From Tsukamurella paurometabola DSM 20162 (lineage in GTDB: Bacteria; Actinomycetota; Actinomycetes; Mycobacteriales; Mycobacteriaceae), in NCBI RefSeq assembly GCF_000092225.1, contig NC_014158.1, positions 4,092,001 through 4,156,000 of the forward strand: a stretch of DNA of 64,000 bases. Direction: 5' to 3'. The notes below the pieces were generated by a model that searched no databases, was not told the origin of the DNA, and saw only the letters and a program-made list of their open reading frames with translations. Both the position numbers and the translations under genes were made by a program. Shown piece after piece: positions 1-8,849 of this stretch (position 1 is its first letter; the number at the start of each line of letters is the position of its first letter).

Positions 1-1
1 C

Positions 2-1099
2 ACCACTCGGGAACAGGGACGGCTGCTCACCGCCGCCCCCGCGCTCCGTTCGCCACTGGGCAACGGCCTCGAGGAGCGCTGGCGCGGGGCGGTCGACGGT
101 GCCGCCGGGGCAAGCGTGAATCTGGTCGACAGCAGCGGAAAGACGCTGCGGCACATCGAGTCCTTCCCCGGGACGACCCCGGCCCCGGTACGCAGCACAC
201 TGGACGCCGGCCTGCAACGGGCCGCCAACGCCGCAGTGGCCGGGGAGAATCGGCCCACGATGCTGGTGGCGATCCGGCCGTCTACGGGCGGGATTCTGGC
301 GGTCGCGCAGAACGCCGCCGCCGACAAGCAGGGGCCGATCGCACTGACCGGGTTGTACCCGCCCGGCTCGACCTTCAAGACGATCACCACCGCCGCGGCC
401 CTGGACGCCGGCGTCACCACGCCGAACGCGATGCTCGATTGCCCCGGACGGGCCACCTTCGGCACGCGCACGATCCCGAACGAAGACGACTTCGCGCTCG
501 GCTCCGTACCGCTCCACACCGCATTCGCCAAGTCCTGCAACACCACGATGGCCGGCCTCGGCACCAAGCTGGGCGAGAACGCGCTGGCCGATACGGCGAA
601 GACCTTCGGCCTGGGCGTGGATTTCGTGATCCTCGGAATCACCACGGTCACCGGCTCCGTGCCCTCCGCGCGCACCGACGCCGAGCGGGTGGAGGAGTCG
701 ATCGGCCAGGGCCGGGTCACCGCATCGCCCTTCGGCCTCGCGGTCGTCGAGGCGAGCCTCGCCGCGCGGAACACCGTACGTCCCTCCTTGTTCGACGGTG
801 AGCCGGCCCGAGCCGATACGCCCGGCCGGCGGATCGATGCCGGCGTCGCCGATGCACTGCGTGCCGCGATGCGCGAGACCGTGACCGCAGGGACGGCGAC
901 GGCGCTGCGCGACATTCCGGGACTCGGCGGCAAGACCGGGACCGCCGAGTTCGGCGACAACACGCACGCGCACGGCTGGTTCGCCGGGATCGTCGGAGAC
1001 CTCGCATTCGCCACGCTCGTGGTCTCGGGCGAGAGCTCCGGTCCGGCGGTATCGGTGAGCGGCGCCTTCCTGCGCGGCGCGGGCGGCGATCTGCCCTGA
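2..1099 (+). CDS. Penicillin-binding protein, transpeptidase part (5' end outside window)
   Basis: This reading frame is open from the first base, so the gene begins upstream and only the C-terminal 365 codons are present. The three hallmarks of a serine acyl-transferase penicillin-binding protein are in order: SxxK as STFK near base 370, SxN as SCN near base 533, and KTG followed by T near base 932. The protein would cross-link peptidoglycan outside the membrane. The layout resembles the lipoprotein class B PBPs of mycobacteria (Rv2864c type), but the N-terminal lipobox and NTF2-like domain cannot be seen here. The internal GTG at 116 is not a believable start because homology-like sequence continues upstream of it. 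A small secreted protein gene follows after about 60 bases. Confidence 0.9.
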   Translation, partial: TTREQGRLLTAAPALRSPLGNGLEERWRGAVDGAAGASVNLVDSSGKTLRHIESFPGTTPAPVRSTLDAGLQRAANAAVAGENRPTMLVAIRPSTGGILAVAQNAAADKQGPIALTGLYPPGSTFKTITTAAALDAGVTTPNAMLDCPGRATFGTRTIPNEDDFALGSVPLHTAFAKSCNTTMAGLGTKLGENALADTAKTFGLGVDFVILGITTVTGSVPSARTDAERVEESIGQGRVTASPFGLAVVEASLAARNTVRPSLFDGEPARADTPGRRIDAGVADALRAAMRETVTAGTATALRDIPGLGGKTGTAEFGDNTHAHGWFAGIVGDLAFATLVVSGESSGPAVSVSGAFLRGAGGDLP

Positions 1100-1161
1100 G
1101 GGTGTGCACGCCCACCGTGAATTGATACTGTGAAATCCGAGTTCACGAAGAAGGGGTTCGC

Positions 1162-1437
1162 ATGTCCAGTCGCTCGACCATCCGTCGCACCGTCGCCGGC
1201 GGCCTCGCCGCGCTCGGCGTCATGTCGGCCAGCTTCGTCGCGAGCACCGGCACCGCGGGCGCCCTCGAGCCGTGCCCGCCGGGCCAGACCCCGTTCTGGA
1301 ACGGGAAGAACTGTGTGATGCAACTGTGCAATCCGCCGTACAACCCCACGTTCCCGCCGTGCACCATGCCGATGCCCACCGCGCCACCGGCTGCCGCCCC
1401 GGGCGCACCCGGATCCATCCCCGGCCAGCCCTTCTGA
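1162..1437 (+). CDS. Small secreted proline-rich protein
   Basis: This 91-residue protein has a clear Sec-type signal peptide: an Arg-containing N-terminus, a hydrophobic stretch at about residues 12-30 and an Ala-rich cleavage region (TAGALE). The mature part of about 56 residues has four cysteines, which could form two disulfides, and ends in a Pro/Ala/Gly-rich tail. No known domain is recognised. The ATG at 1162 is preceded by a purine-rich AAGAAGGGG segment that can serve as ribosome binding site; an upstream overlapping ATG-like frame lacks a signal peptide and was not used. Many mycolic-acid actinobacteria encode such tiny secreted proteins of unknown role. Confidence 0.75.
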   Translation: MSSRSTIRRTVAGGLAALGVMSASFVASTGTAGALEPCPPGQTPFWNGKNCVMQLCNPPYNPTFPPCTMPMPTAPPAAAPGAPGSIPGQPF

Positions 1438-1461
1438 TCCCTCACTTCTAAGATCGGGCGC

Positions 1462-2052
1462 ATGTTCGTCAAGGTATGCGGCCTGCGCACGATCGACGCC
1501 GTCGATGCCGCGGTCGATGCGGGTGCCGACGCGGTCGGGTTCGTCTTCGCCCCCGGCAGCGTCCGCCTGATCGGCGCAGACGAGGCCGCCCCCCTGGTCG
1601 CGCGGGTGCCGGACCGCGTCGAGACCGTCGGCGTGTTCCGGCGTCAGCCGATCGACGAGGTACTGCAGCTCGCCCGCGCTTCGGGGGTGAGCACTGTGCA
1701 ACTGCACGGCGACGAGCCGGACGAGCATTTCCGTCGCGCGGTGGACGCCGGCTTCGCGGTGCTCCGCGCCGTCTCGGCCACCCGCTACACCGAGGCCGGC
1801 CGCGACTGGCGCGAGCGCCTGCTGATCGATGCCACCGATCCCGGTTCCGGTGTCCCCTTCGACCCCGCCGACCTCCCCGTCCCGCCCTCGGCCTTCTGGT
1901 TGCTCGCCGGCGGGCTCACCCCCGATAACGTCGGCGCGCTCGCCGCCGCCTTCGCCCCGTCCGGCGTCGACGTCTCCAGCGGTGTCGAATCGGCGCCCGG
2001 GCTCAAGGATCCGGGACGCATCCGGGACTTCCTGGCCGCCGCCCGCACCTGA
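1462..2052 (+). CDS. trpF: Phosphoribosylanthranilate isomerase
   Basis: This cytosolic TIM-barrel enzyme converts N-(5-phosphoribosyl)anthranilate to the carboxyphenylamino-deoxyribulose phosphate, the third step of tryptophan synthesis. Family signatures are visible in order: KVCGLR at the N-terminus with the catalytic Cys, VGFVFAPGS, VQLHGDE, LLIDA with the acid-catalyst Asp near residue 120, and the phosphate-binding LLAGGLTPDNV and VDVSSGVE at the C-terminus. The length of 196 residues is normal. It stands alone with no other trp gene nearby. Many mycobacteria rely on the bifunctional PriA instead of TrpF, so the presence of a dedicated TrpF here may distinguish this lineage; whether a PriA also exists cannot be judged from the window. 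Confidence 0.93.
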   Translation: MFVKVCGLRTIDAVDAAVDAGADAVGFVFAPGSVRLIGADEAAPLVARVPDRVETVGVFRRQPIDEVLQLARASGVSTVQLHGDEPDEHFRRAVDAGFAVLRAVSATRYTEAGRDWRERLLIDATDPGSGVPFDPADLPVPPSAFWLLAGGLTPDNVGALAAAFAPSGVDVSSGVESAPGLKDPGRIRDFLAAART

Positions 2053-2074
2053 GCTTCTGACCTGCCTATTCCAG

Positions 2075-2105
2075 TTCGAGAACCCTCCCCTACAGGGAGT
2101 AGTAT
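2075..2105 (+). promoter_or_regulatory. Promoter with metal-regulator-like dyad in a 19-base spacer
   Basis: A dyad CTCCC-N5-GGGAG occupies 2085-2099. It lies exactly between a -35-like TTCGAG (2075-2080) and a -10-like TAGTAT (2100-2105), giving a 19-base spacer. Long spacers containing the operator are typical of MerR-family activators such as CueR; the C/G-rich dyad also resembles CsoR/RicR copper operators. The predicted transcription start falls on or near the ATG at 2112, so the mRNA may be leaderless. The link to copper is inferred from the Met/His-rich product encoded downstream. Confidence 0.5.
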
Positions 2106-2111
2106 TCGACC

Positions 2112-2783
2112 ATGTTCCGGCCCGCCCATCCCGCCGCCACGGCCCGTGGCGTGCTGGTGGGCGGTACCTCTCTCGCGGCGAGCCTGACCGCGCACACCGT
2201 CGCGATGGCGGGCGCGATGGGTCCGTCAGGGCCACCGAGCGCCGGAGACCCGATGCCCGGCCACGCCATGTCCGGCCACACGATGTCCGGCCACACGATG
2301 TCCGGCCACACGATGTCCGGCCACGCGATGGCCGCCATGCCCGGGCACGATATGGCGGCGATGACTCCGGACGGTGCCGGTGCGATGGCACCGTCGGTCC
2401 CGCCGTTCTCGATCCTGGTGCTGGCCGCGGTCTGTGCGGCGATCGGTGTGCTGGCCGCTCGACCGCGGGCCGCGGGTCCGCTCGCGACCGGTGCGATGGT
2501 GCTGTTCGGTCAGCTCGGCGGCCACGTCGCCCTCGGTCTCACCATGGGGCACCTCGCGATCACACCGGGGATGGCCGCGGCGCACCTGCTGGCAGCGGTC
2601 GTCGCCGGCGCGACGATCGCCGGGGCCGAGGCAGCGCTTCGTCTCGCCCTCGCCACGCTCCGCGCCGTGGTGGCGGCCTGGACCAGGTTGCCGCGCACCG
2701 TCGTCGTGCGCTCCTGGGACTTCCGGCCACTGCCGGTCCGGGTCCAAGCCTGCAACGGTGCCCTGCGGGCGCCGCCGGCCTGA
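2112..2783 (+). CDS. Met/His-repeat membrane protein, putative metal-handling
   Basis: This 223-residue protein carries at residues 48-72 five tandem copies of a pentapeptide of the form M(S/P)GH(T/A), followed by more Met and His (MAAMPGHDMAAM). Such Met/His clusters bind Cu(I) or Ag(I). After the repeat come several hydrophobic segments (about residues 95-115, 120-140 and 150-180), so the repeat probably sits between the N-terminal signal or membrane anchor and a small helical membrane domain. No database family is recognised by eye. The next gene encodes a PepSY-type membrane protein about 80 bases downstream in the same direction, suggesting a two-gene metal-stress unit. The promoter carries a metal-regulator-like dyad. 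The exact metal is an inference. Confidence 0.75.
   Translation: MFRPAHPAATARGVLVGGTSLAASLTAHTVAMAGAMGPSGPPSAGDPMPGHAMSGHTMSGHTMSGHTMSGHAMAAMPGHDMAAMTPDGAGAMAPSVPPFSILVLAAVCAAIGVLAARPRAAGPLATGAMVLFGQLGGHVALGLTMGHLAITPGMAAAHLLAAVVAGATIAGAEAALRLALATLRAVVAAWTRLPRTVVVRSWDFRPLPVRVQACNGALRAPPA
2253..2327 (+). repeat. Five tandem 15-base coding repeats
   Basis: Five in-frame units beginning ATG at 2253, 2268, 2283, 2298 and 2313 encode M-(P/S)-G-H-(A/T). Three of the units are identical at the DNA level. Slippage between these units could change the number of Met/His ligands in the protein. Confidence 0.9.
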
Positions 2784-2867
2784 CACCTCACCCAGCACTC
2801 CACTCGGAACGGCTTCGCCGTCCGAGTCCTCCGCGCGTGCGCGCACTACCGTGAGGTGAATGCTTCC

Positions 2868-4319
2868 ATGTCCCTGATTGATTCGGCGGCCGACCCAGCG
2901 CCGCCGCAGTCCACCTCGCCGCCGAAGCGGCCGGGGTGGCGGGCCGCGATACTGCGGCTGCACTTCTACGCGGGCCTGCTGGTGGGCCCGTTCATCCTGA
3001 TCGCCGCGATCAGCGGCGGGCTCTACGCGGCCGCTCCCACCGTGGAACGGTTCGTCTACTCGAACGAACTCACCGCGGCCACGACCGGTCCGGCACAACC
3101 GCTCACCGCCCAGGTGGCGGCCGCCCAGGCAAGTCGACCCGATCTCGTGGTCAAGGGCCTCCGGCCGGCCGAGGAGGCCGGTAAGACCACGCGAGTGCTG
3201 TTCACCGACCCAACCCTGACCGACGGTCGTGATCTCGCCGTCTTCGTCGATCCCGCCTCGGCACAGGTGCAGGGCGCGCTCCCGGTGTACGGGTCGGTCG
3301 AGGCGCTGCCGATCCGGTTCTGGATCGATCGCCTCCATGTGGACCTACACCTGGGCGATGTGGGCCGGTTCTACAGCGAGCTGGCGGCATCGTGGTTGTG
3401 GGTGGTCGCTCTCGGCGGCATCTACCTGTGGTGGCGGGCCCGCCGCGGCGACGCCCGCGCGATGCTGGCCTACGACCGGTCCCGCCCGGGACGCGGCGGC
3501 GCGATGAATCGGCACGCGGTGATCGGCACCTGGCTGCTGCTGAGCCTGCTGTTCTTCTCGGCGACGGGGCTGACCTGGTCGAAGTACGCGGGCGACAACA
3601 TCGCCCAGCTCCGCACCGAGCTCAGTTGGACCAAGCCGACGCTGTCGACGTCGTTGCAGCCCGAGGCGAAGTCCGAGGGCGGGGGCGAGCACGCCGATCA
3701 CGGCGGTGCCGCGCCGGCGGCCGCACCGGTGAGCCCCGAACTGGCGGCACAGACCCGCGCCCGCAACATCGCCGCGCTCGACCGGGTGGTGGCCGCGGCG
3801 GCGGACCGAGGTGTGGGCGGCGCCGTCCAGGTGTCCATCCCGGCCGACCCGGCGGTAGCGATGACGGTGGCGCAGACCCGCCAACCGTGGCGGTTCGGCA
3901 TCGATTCCGCGACCGTGAACCCCGAGACGGGTCAGGTGGTGACGGTACTCGCCTTCGCATCCTGGCCGCTGATGGCGAAGCTCACCGAGCTGCTCATCAA
4001 CACGCACATGGGCTGGCAGTTCGGTCTGCTCAACCAGATCGTATTGGTTGCCTTCGCAACGCTTTTGAGCGTGCTGATCGTGCGGGGCTACGCGATGTGG
4101 TGGCAGCGCCGGCCCCGTGGCGGCGGTCTCCCGCGCCCGCCCGCCCGCGAATCCCTGCGGAAAGTCGATCCCGCCCAAGCGATTCCGGCAGTGCTGGCGG
4201 TCGGATTCGTGGGTTGGTTCCTCCCGGTGCTGGGCATCTCACTGCTCGCCTTCGTACTCGTCGATGTTGCGATAGGCGTGGCTAAGAGGGGGACGGCTAA
4301 CCTAAGAAATAGGCCCTGA
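2868..4319 (+). CDS. PepSY-associated TM helix protein
   Basis: This 483-residue integral membrane protein belongs to the PepSY_TM family. It opens with the characteristic LRLHFYAGLLVGPFIL helix (about residues 25-50), and has further helices near residues 180, 215, 375-400 and 435-465. A large outside region lies between, with a His-rich stretch (EHADHGG) before residue 290. Relatives such as PiuB/FsrB are implicated in iron-siderophore reduction or metal uptake. ATG at 2868 is chosen because GAGGTG at 2853-2858 is correctly spaced as a ribosome binding site; the in-frame GTG at 2856 overlaps that site. The gene follows the Met/His-repeat gene and its 3' end holds an IdeR-like half-site for the ferritin downstream. 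The exact substrate is unknown. Confidence 0.85.
   Translation: MSLIDSAADPAPPQSTSPPKRPGWRAAILRLHFYAGLLVGPFILIAAISGGLYAAAPTVERFVYSNELTAATTGPAQPLTAQVAAAQASRPDLVVKGLRPAEEAGKTTRVLFTDPTLTDGRDLAVFVDPASAQVQGALPVYGSVEALPIRFWIDRLHVDLHLGDVGRFYSELAASWLWVVALGGIYLWWRARRGDARAMLAYDRSRPGRGGAMNRHAVIGTWLLLSLLFFSATGLTWSKYAGDNIAQLRTELSWTKPTLSTSLQPEAKSEGGGEHADHGGAAPAAAPVSPELAAQTRARNIAALDRVVAAAADRGVGGAVQVSIPADPAVAMTVAQTRQPWRFGIDSATVNPETGQVVTVLAFASWPLMAKLTELLINTHMGWQFGLLNQIVLVAFATLLSVLIVRGYAMWWQRRPRGGGLPRPPARESLRKVDPAQAIPAVLAVGFVGWFLPVLGISLLAFVLVDVAIGVAKRGTANLRNRP
4287..4305. promoter_or_regulatory. IdeR/DtxR-box-like half-site upstream of ferritin
   Basis: The sequence GCTAACCTAA at 4296-4305 matches the entire right half of the 19-base IdeR consensus; the left half agrees at only about 3 of 9 positions. 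It lies in the last codons of the PepSY gene and about 80 bases before the ferritin start. In mycobacteria IdeR activates ferritin from distant upstream boxes, so the placement is plausible. Confidence 0.4.
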
Positions 4320-4382
4320 CCAGCACAAAGGGTCGCCTTGCCTGCGTTGCCGGGCCGGTCGAATCACTCTACAGTCGTTCGT

Positions 4383-4886
4383 ATGAAGCTCACGGACGCA
4401 CTCGAAGAGAAGTTCAACGATCAGATCACCCTCGAGTTCGAGGCGTCGCTGGTGTACCGCCAGCTCGCCATTGAGATGGAGATCCGCGACCTGCCCGGCA
4501 TCGCCGGCTGGCTCCGCCACCAGGCCGACGAGGAGATCGTGCACGCCAACAAGTGGATCGATCATCTGTCGGACCGCGACAACCACCCGACCATCGGTGC
4601 CGTGGGCGCCCCCAAGGTCGATGTGAACACGGTTCTCGAGGTGTTCGAGGTGGCACTGCAGCACGAGCGCCGCGTCTCCGAGTCGATTCGCGACCTGTAC
4701 CGCGCCGCGAACGACGACATCGATTCGAAGGCTCTCATTCAGTGGTTCGTCAACGAGCAGGTCGAGGAGGAGGCCACGGTGAGCGAGATCGTCGGTCGCC
4801 TCAAGCTGATCGACGGTGACGGCCCGGGCCTGCTGCGCCTGGACGAAGAGCTCGCCGCCCGCCCGGTCCGGACCACCGAGGCCTAG
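4383..4886 (+). CDS. Ferritin (BfrB type)
   Basis: This 167-residue non-haem ferritin oxidises Fe(II) and stores it as mineral inside a 24-subunit cage in the cytosol. Ferroxidase ligands are visible: Glu18 in ITLEFEAS, Tyr25, the ExxH pair Glu51/His54 in ADEEIVHAN, a Glu near residue 95 in the HERRV helix, and the QxEE group in NEQVEEEA near residue 127. The start is ATG 4383; an upstream in-frame ATG at 4338 would add 15 residues without family resemblance and overlaps the regulatory region. It is a single-gene unit closed by a strong terminator. An IdeR-like half-site upstream suggests iron-dependent activation as known for mycobacterial bfrB. Confidence 0.93.
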   Translation: MKLTDALEEKFNDQITLEFEASLVYRQLAIEMEIRDLPGIAGWLRHQADEEIVHANKWIDHLSDRDNHPTIGAVGAPKVDVNTVLEVFEVALQHERRVSESIRDLYRAANDDIDSKALIQWFVNEQVEEEATVSEIVGRLKLIDGDGPGLLRLDEELAARPVRTTEA

Positions 4887-4912
4887 GCACCCAGCCACAC
4901 ACTGCAGCCCGG

Positions 4913-4950
4913 AACGGGGCCCTCCACGACGGAGGGCCCCGTTTTCGTTT
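4913..4950 (+). terminator. Intrinsic terminator after ferritin
   Basis: A perfect 13-base stem (AACGGGGCCCTCC at 4913-4925 with its complement at 4931-4943) encloses a 5-base loop and is followed by a T-rich tract (TTCGTTT). This is the best-formed Rho-independent terminator in the window. Confidence 0.9.
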
Positions 4951-4967
4951 GTCCGCTTCCCACCACA

Positions 4968-5001
4968 TGGCCGATCATGCTAATTTTTGACCATGCGGCC
5001 A
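4968..5001. promoter_or_regulatory. Imperfect palindrome at the TetR gene start
   Basis: TGGCCG-N2-CATG (4968-4979) is mirrored by CATG-CGGCCA (4992-5001) around an AT-rich centre. It covers the start codon of the TetR gene at 4993, the expected place for an autoregulatory TetR operator. The two arms differ by a 2-base spacing, so this is tentative. Confidence 0.35.
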
Positions 5002-5661
5002 GAAAATGAGACAGAGGGTCAAAGGACCTTCATCGAAGAGGCCCGCCGCCGCCAGATCATCGCGGCGGCGGCCGAAGTGCTGGCCGATGAGGGGTACGGC
5101 CGTGCCACGCTCGCCCGCATTGCGCGGCAGGCCGGAATCTCCAAGGGCGTCATCTCGTACCACTTCGACGGCAAGGACGATCTGATGCGACAGGTGGTGA
5201 TCCACCTCTTCGTCGCCGGTGCGGAGTTCATGGGCCCGCGCCTCGCCGAGCAGCACACGGCCACCGACATCCTGCGTACCTACATCGCCACCAACCTCGA
5301 ATACATCAAGGCGGAGCGCCGACTCCTGGGCGCCATGGTCGAAGTCGTCCTCAATTTGCGCAACCCCGACGGCACCCCGGCATTCAGCCCGAACGACGGC
5401 GAGCAGCAGATGCTCGCGCCCCTTGCCGGAATCCTGCGAGAAGGGCAAGAATCCGGCGAGTTCTCCCCCGATTTCGACCCGATGATCCTGGCTCGGCTGA
5501 TCCGCGATGCGATCGACGGCGCCGCCGGCCGCGCCGCTCGTGATCCGGACCTCGACCTCGACGCCCATGCGGACCAGATGATCCGCGTCTATCTCGCCGC
5601 GGTGCAGACTCCGCCGCACGCATCCACACCCACCGCACCGTCGGAGGACACCGATGACTGA
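4993..5661 (+). CDS. TetR/AcrR-family transcriptional regulator
   Basis: This protein of 222 residues has an N-terminal TetR helix-turn-helix at about residues 20-65, with the signature segments AAAEVLADEGYGRATLARIA and ISKGVISYHFDGKDDL, followed by a helical ligand-binding domain without a recognisable ligand. ATG 4993 is used; a TTG two codons earlier is possible. The C-terminus overlaps the start of the glycosyltransferase gene by 8 bases, so the two are co-translated and the regulator probably controls that membrane enzyme together with itself. A palindrome overlies its start. The natural inducer is unknown. Confidence 0.9.
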   Translation: MRPENETEGQRTFIEEARRRQIIAAAAEVLADEGYGRATLARIARQAGISKGVISYHFDGKDDLMRQVVIHLFVAGAEFMGPRLAEQHTATDILRTYIATNLEYIKAERRLLGAMVEVVLNLRNPDGTPAFSPNDGEQQMLAPLAGILREGQESGEFSPDFDPMILARLIRDAIDGAAGRAARDPDLDLDAHADQMIRVYLAAVQTPPHASTPTAPSEDTDD

Positions 5662-7168
5662 GACCACCACATCCGCCACCGCCGACCGCTTCCGCTTCGC
5701 CGATCCGGCACCGACCGCATGGGCGTATCTGGTGCCGATCCTGGTGCTCAGCGCCATCGCCGCCGCGTTCGGCGCCAGCCGCTATCACCTGTTCGGAGAT
5801 GAGCTCTACTTCATCGCCGCCGGTCACCACCTGTCGGTGAGTTACGCCGACCAGGGCCCGATCCTGCCACTGCTGGCCCTGCTCGGTGACGCCCTCCCCG
5901 GCGAATCCCTGGTGCTGTTCCGGCTACCGTCCATTCTCGTCACCCTGGCCGGAATCCTGCTGTCGGCGTTGATCGCCCGCGAACTCGGCGGCGGACGATT
6001 CGCGCAGGCCCTCACCGCCGGCGCGTACGCCACATCGACCTTCCTGCTGCTGCAATCCTCACTCTTGGCCACCAACGCGATCGACACCCCGCTGTGGGTG
6101 GCCATCACCTGGCTGCTGGTGCGCTGGGTACGGACCCGGCAGGATTGGCTGCTCTTCGCCGCCGGTGTGGTGACAGCGGTCGATATGCAGGTCAAGTGGC
6201 TGATCCCGGTGTTCTGGGTGTGCACGATCATCGCCTCGTCGATCTGGGGCCCCAGGGATCTCATCCGCCGGCCCGCTCTGTGGCTGGGAGGCGCCGTCAC
6301 CGTGGTCACCATGATTCCGGCGCTGATCTGGCAGGCGCAGCGCGGTTGGCCGTATCTCCAGCTCACCGACCAGGTCGCCGCGGAGAGCCAATACGCGGGC
6401 GGACGCATCGCCTTCGTGCCGATCATGCTGCTCACCGCGGGTGTACTCGGGGCCCTGCTCCTGCTGTACGGCCTGTATGCGCTGATGCGGTCGAACGCCT
6501 TGCGGCCGTATCGGTTCCTGGCGCCAGCCTTCGTCCTCCTGGTGATCGTCTTCATCATCACCGCGGGCCGCCCCTATTACCCCGGCGGCATGCTGCCGGT
6601 GATCATCGCGGCCGGCGCGGTTGCCTTCGAGGCACTTCCCAAGACTCGACTACGGCTGGCGGTGACGGCGCCGCTGTCGATTCTCGCGGTCGGTTCGATC
6701 CTGGTGAGCCTTCCGTACACCCCGGAATCCGAGATCAAGGAGCCCGAGTCGGTGATGGAAGCGGGTATGCAGATCACAGTGTACGGACAGTTCGGCTGGC
6801 CGGAACTGACGACTGCCGTCGAGGAATCCATCGCAGCACTACCGGAAAACGAACGCCCCCAGGCGATCGTGGCCAGCTCGTACTGGCAGGCGGCAGCGCT
6901 GCAGTACTACGGCGAGGGCCTACCGCCGGTGTTCAGCCCGAACCGCGGATTCGGATTCTTCGGTGAGCCCGCAGATTCGGCGACCACCGTGCTCCGCGTC
7001 ATCAACGCCGACGCCGAGCTTCAGGACGATATGTGCGATCAGGAGCGCACACTGCGCCGATTCGACTACCGGCTCGGCTTCCCCACCGCCTCGACGGGTG
7101 TGGACATTCGCCTGTGCCACCCGCGGGCGCCGTGGTCACAGCTGTGGCCGGGACTGCGCCGCATGTGA
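5654..7168 (+). CDS. GT39/ArnT-like membrane glycosyltransferase
   Basis: This 504-residue protein has 10 or more predicted transmembrane segments through about residue 360, followed by a soluble C-terminal domain on the outer face. The first extracytoplasmic loop has the acidic motif FGDELYF (about residues 47-53) and YADQGP (about 65-70), as in polyprenol-phosphate-dependent ArnT/PMT-type enzymes, where acidic residues act in catalysis. It likely transfers a sugar from a decaprenyl-phosphate donor onto a cell-envelope acceptor. Its start lies inside the end of the upstream TetR gene behind a GGAGGA ribosome binding site, indicating translational coupling. The acceptor cannot be deduced. It ends convergent to asd with a hairpin between them. 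Confidence 0.85.
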   Translation: MTETTTSATADRFRFADPAPTAWAYLVPILVLSAIAAAFGASRYHLFGDELYFIAAGHHLSVSYADQGPILPLLALLGDALPGESLVLFRLPSILVTLAGILLSALIARELGGGRFAQALTAGAYATSTFLLLQSSLLATNAIDTPLWVAITWLLVRWVRTRQDWLLFAAGVVTAVDMQVKWLIPVFWVCTIIASSIWGPRDLIRRPALWLGGAVTVVTMIPALIWQAQRGWPYLQLTDQVAAESQYAGGRIAFVPIMLLTAGVLGALLLLYGLYALMRSNALRPYRFLAPAFVLLVIVFIITAGRPYYPGGMLPVIIAAGAVAFEALPKTRLRLAVTAPLSILAVGSILVSLPYTPESEIKEPESVMEAGMQITVYGQFGWPELTTAVEESIAALPENERPQAIVASSYWQAAALQYYGEGLPPVFSPNRGFGFFGEPADSATTVLRVINADAELQDDMCDQERTLRRFDYRLGFPTASTGVDIRLCHPRAPWSQLWPGLRRM

Positions 7169-7206
7169 AACGCCGCCCCCTCATCCAGCCCGCCCTAGCG
7201 GGGGAG

Positions 7207-7240
7207 TGCGCTCCCCATGCCCATGGACATGGGGAGCGCA
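7207..7240. terminator. Bidirectional hairpin between convergent genes
   Basis: A perfect 13-base inverted repeat (TGCGCTCCCCATG at 7207-7219, complement at 7228-7240) with an 8-base loop lies between the stops of the glycosyltransferase and asd. There is no T-tract, so it fits the hairpin-only type of terminator proposed for mycobacteria. Confidence 0.7.
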
Positions 7241-7286
7241 TCCGGCGCTGGGGTGATCGACGGCCCGCTAGGGACGCACGACGGGG

Positions 7287-8315
<1,029 letters not shown>

Positions 8316-8849
8316 TTATCGCCCCGTTCCGCCGTAGACCACGGCCTCTTCGTCGGCGCCCAGCCCGAAGGCGTCGTGCAGCACCTTGACGGCCTCGTTG
8401 AGCTCCGTGTCGCGGATGAGCACCGAGATGCGGATCTCCGAGGTGGAGATCAGCTCGATGTTGATACCGGCCTTCGAGAGCGCCTCGCAGAAGGTGGCGG
8501 TGACGCCCGGATGGCTCTTCATGCCGGCGCCGACCAGCGAGACCTTGCCGACGTGGTCGTCGTAGACCACGGAGTCGAAACCGATCTCCTTGCGCAGGGC
8601 CTCGAGCTTCTCGACGCCCAGCGGGCCGAGCTCGCGCGGCAGGGTGAAGGTGATGTCGGTGCGGCCGGTATCCACCTTGGACACGTTCTGCAGCACCATG
8701 TCGATGTTGATCTCGGCATCGGCGATGGCCCGGAAGACGCGGGCGGCGTAACCCGGCTTGTCCTCGAGCCCGACGACGGTGATCTTCGCCTCGCTGCGAT
8801 CGTGGGCGACGCCGGTGAGAATTGCCTCTTCCACGGGGATGTCCTCCAT
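8316..8849 (-). CDS. Probable internal beta-subunit start of aspartokinase
   Basis: Alpha2-beta2 aspartokinases of Corynebacterium and mycobacteria make a second polypeptide from an in-frame internal start that contains only the regulatory ACT domains. Here an ATG at 8849 begins [14 protein letters not shown], precisely at the linker before the ACT domains, and AAAGG sits just upstream as a possible ribosome binding site. The product would be 177 residues. The position matches the known family behaviour; use of the start in this organism is inferred. Confidence 0.5.
   Translation of the reverse strand: MEDIPVEEAILTGVAHDRSEAKITVVGLEDKPGYAARVFRAIADAEINIDMVLQNVSKVDTGRTDITFTLPRELGPLGVEKLEALRKEIGFDSVVYDDHVGKVSLVGAGMKSHPGVTATFCEALSKAGINIELISTSEIRISVLIRDTELNEAVKVLHDAFGLGADEEAVVYGGTGR

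Noticed and set aside
1829-2854. Long frame overlapping trpF and the Met/His-repeat gene
   Set aside because: It conflicts with trpF and with the repeat gene, both of which have strong internal evidence; its composition is Arg/Pro-rich.
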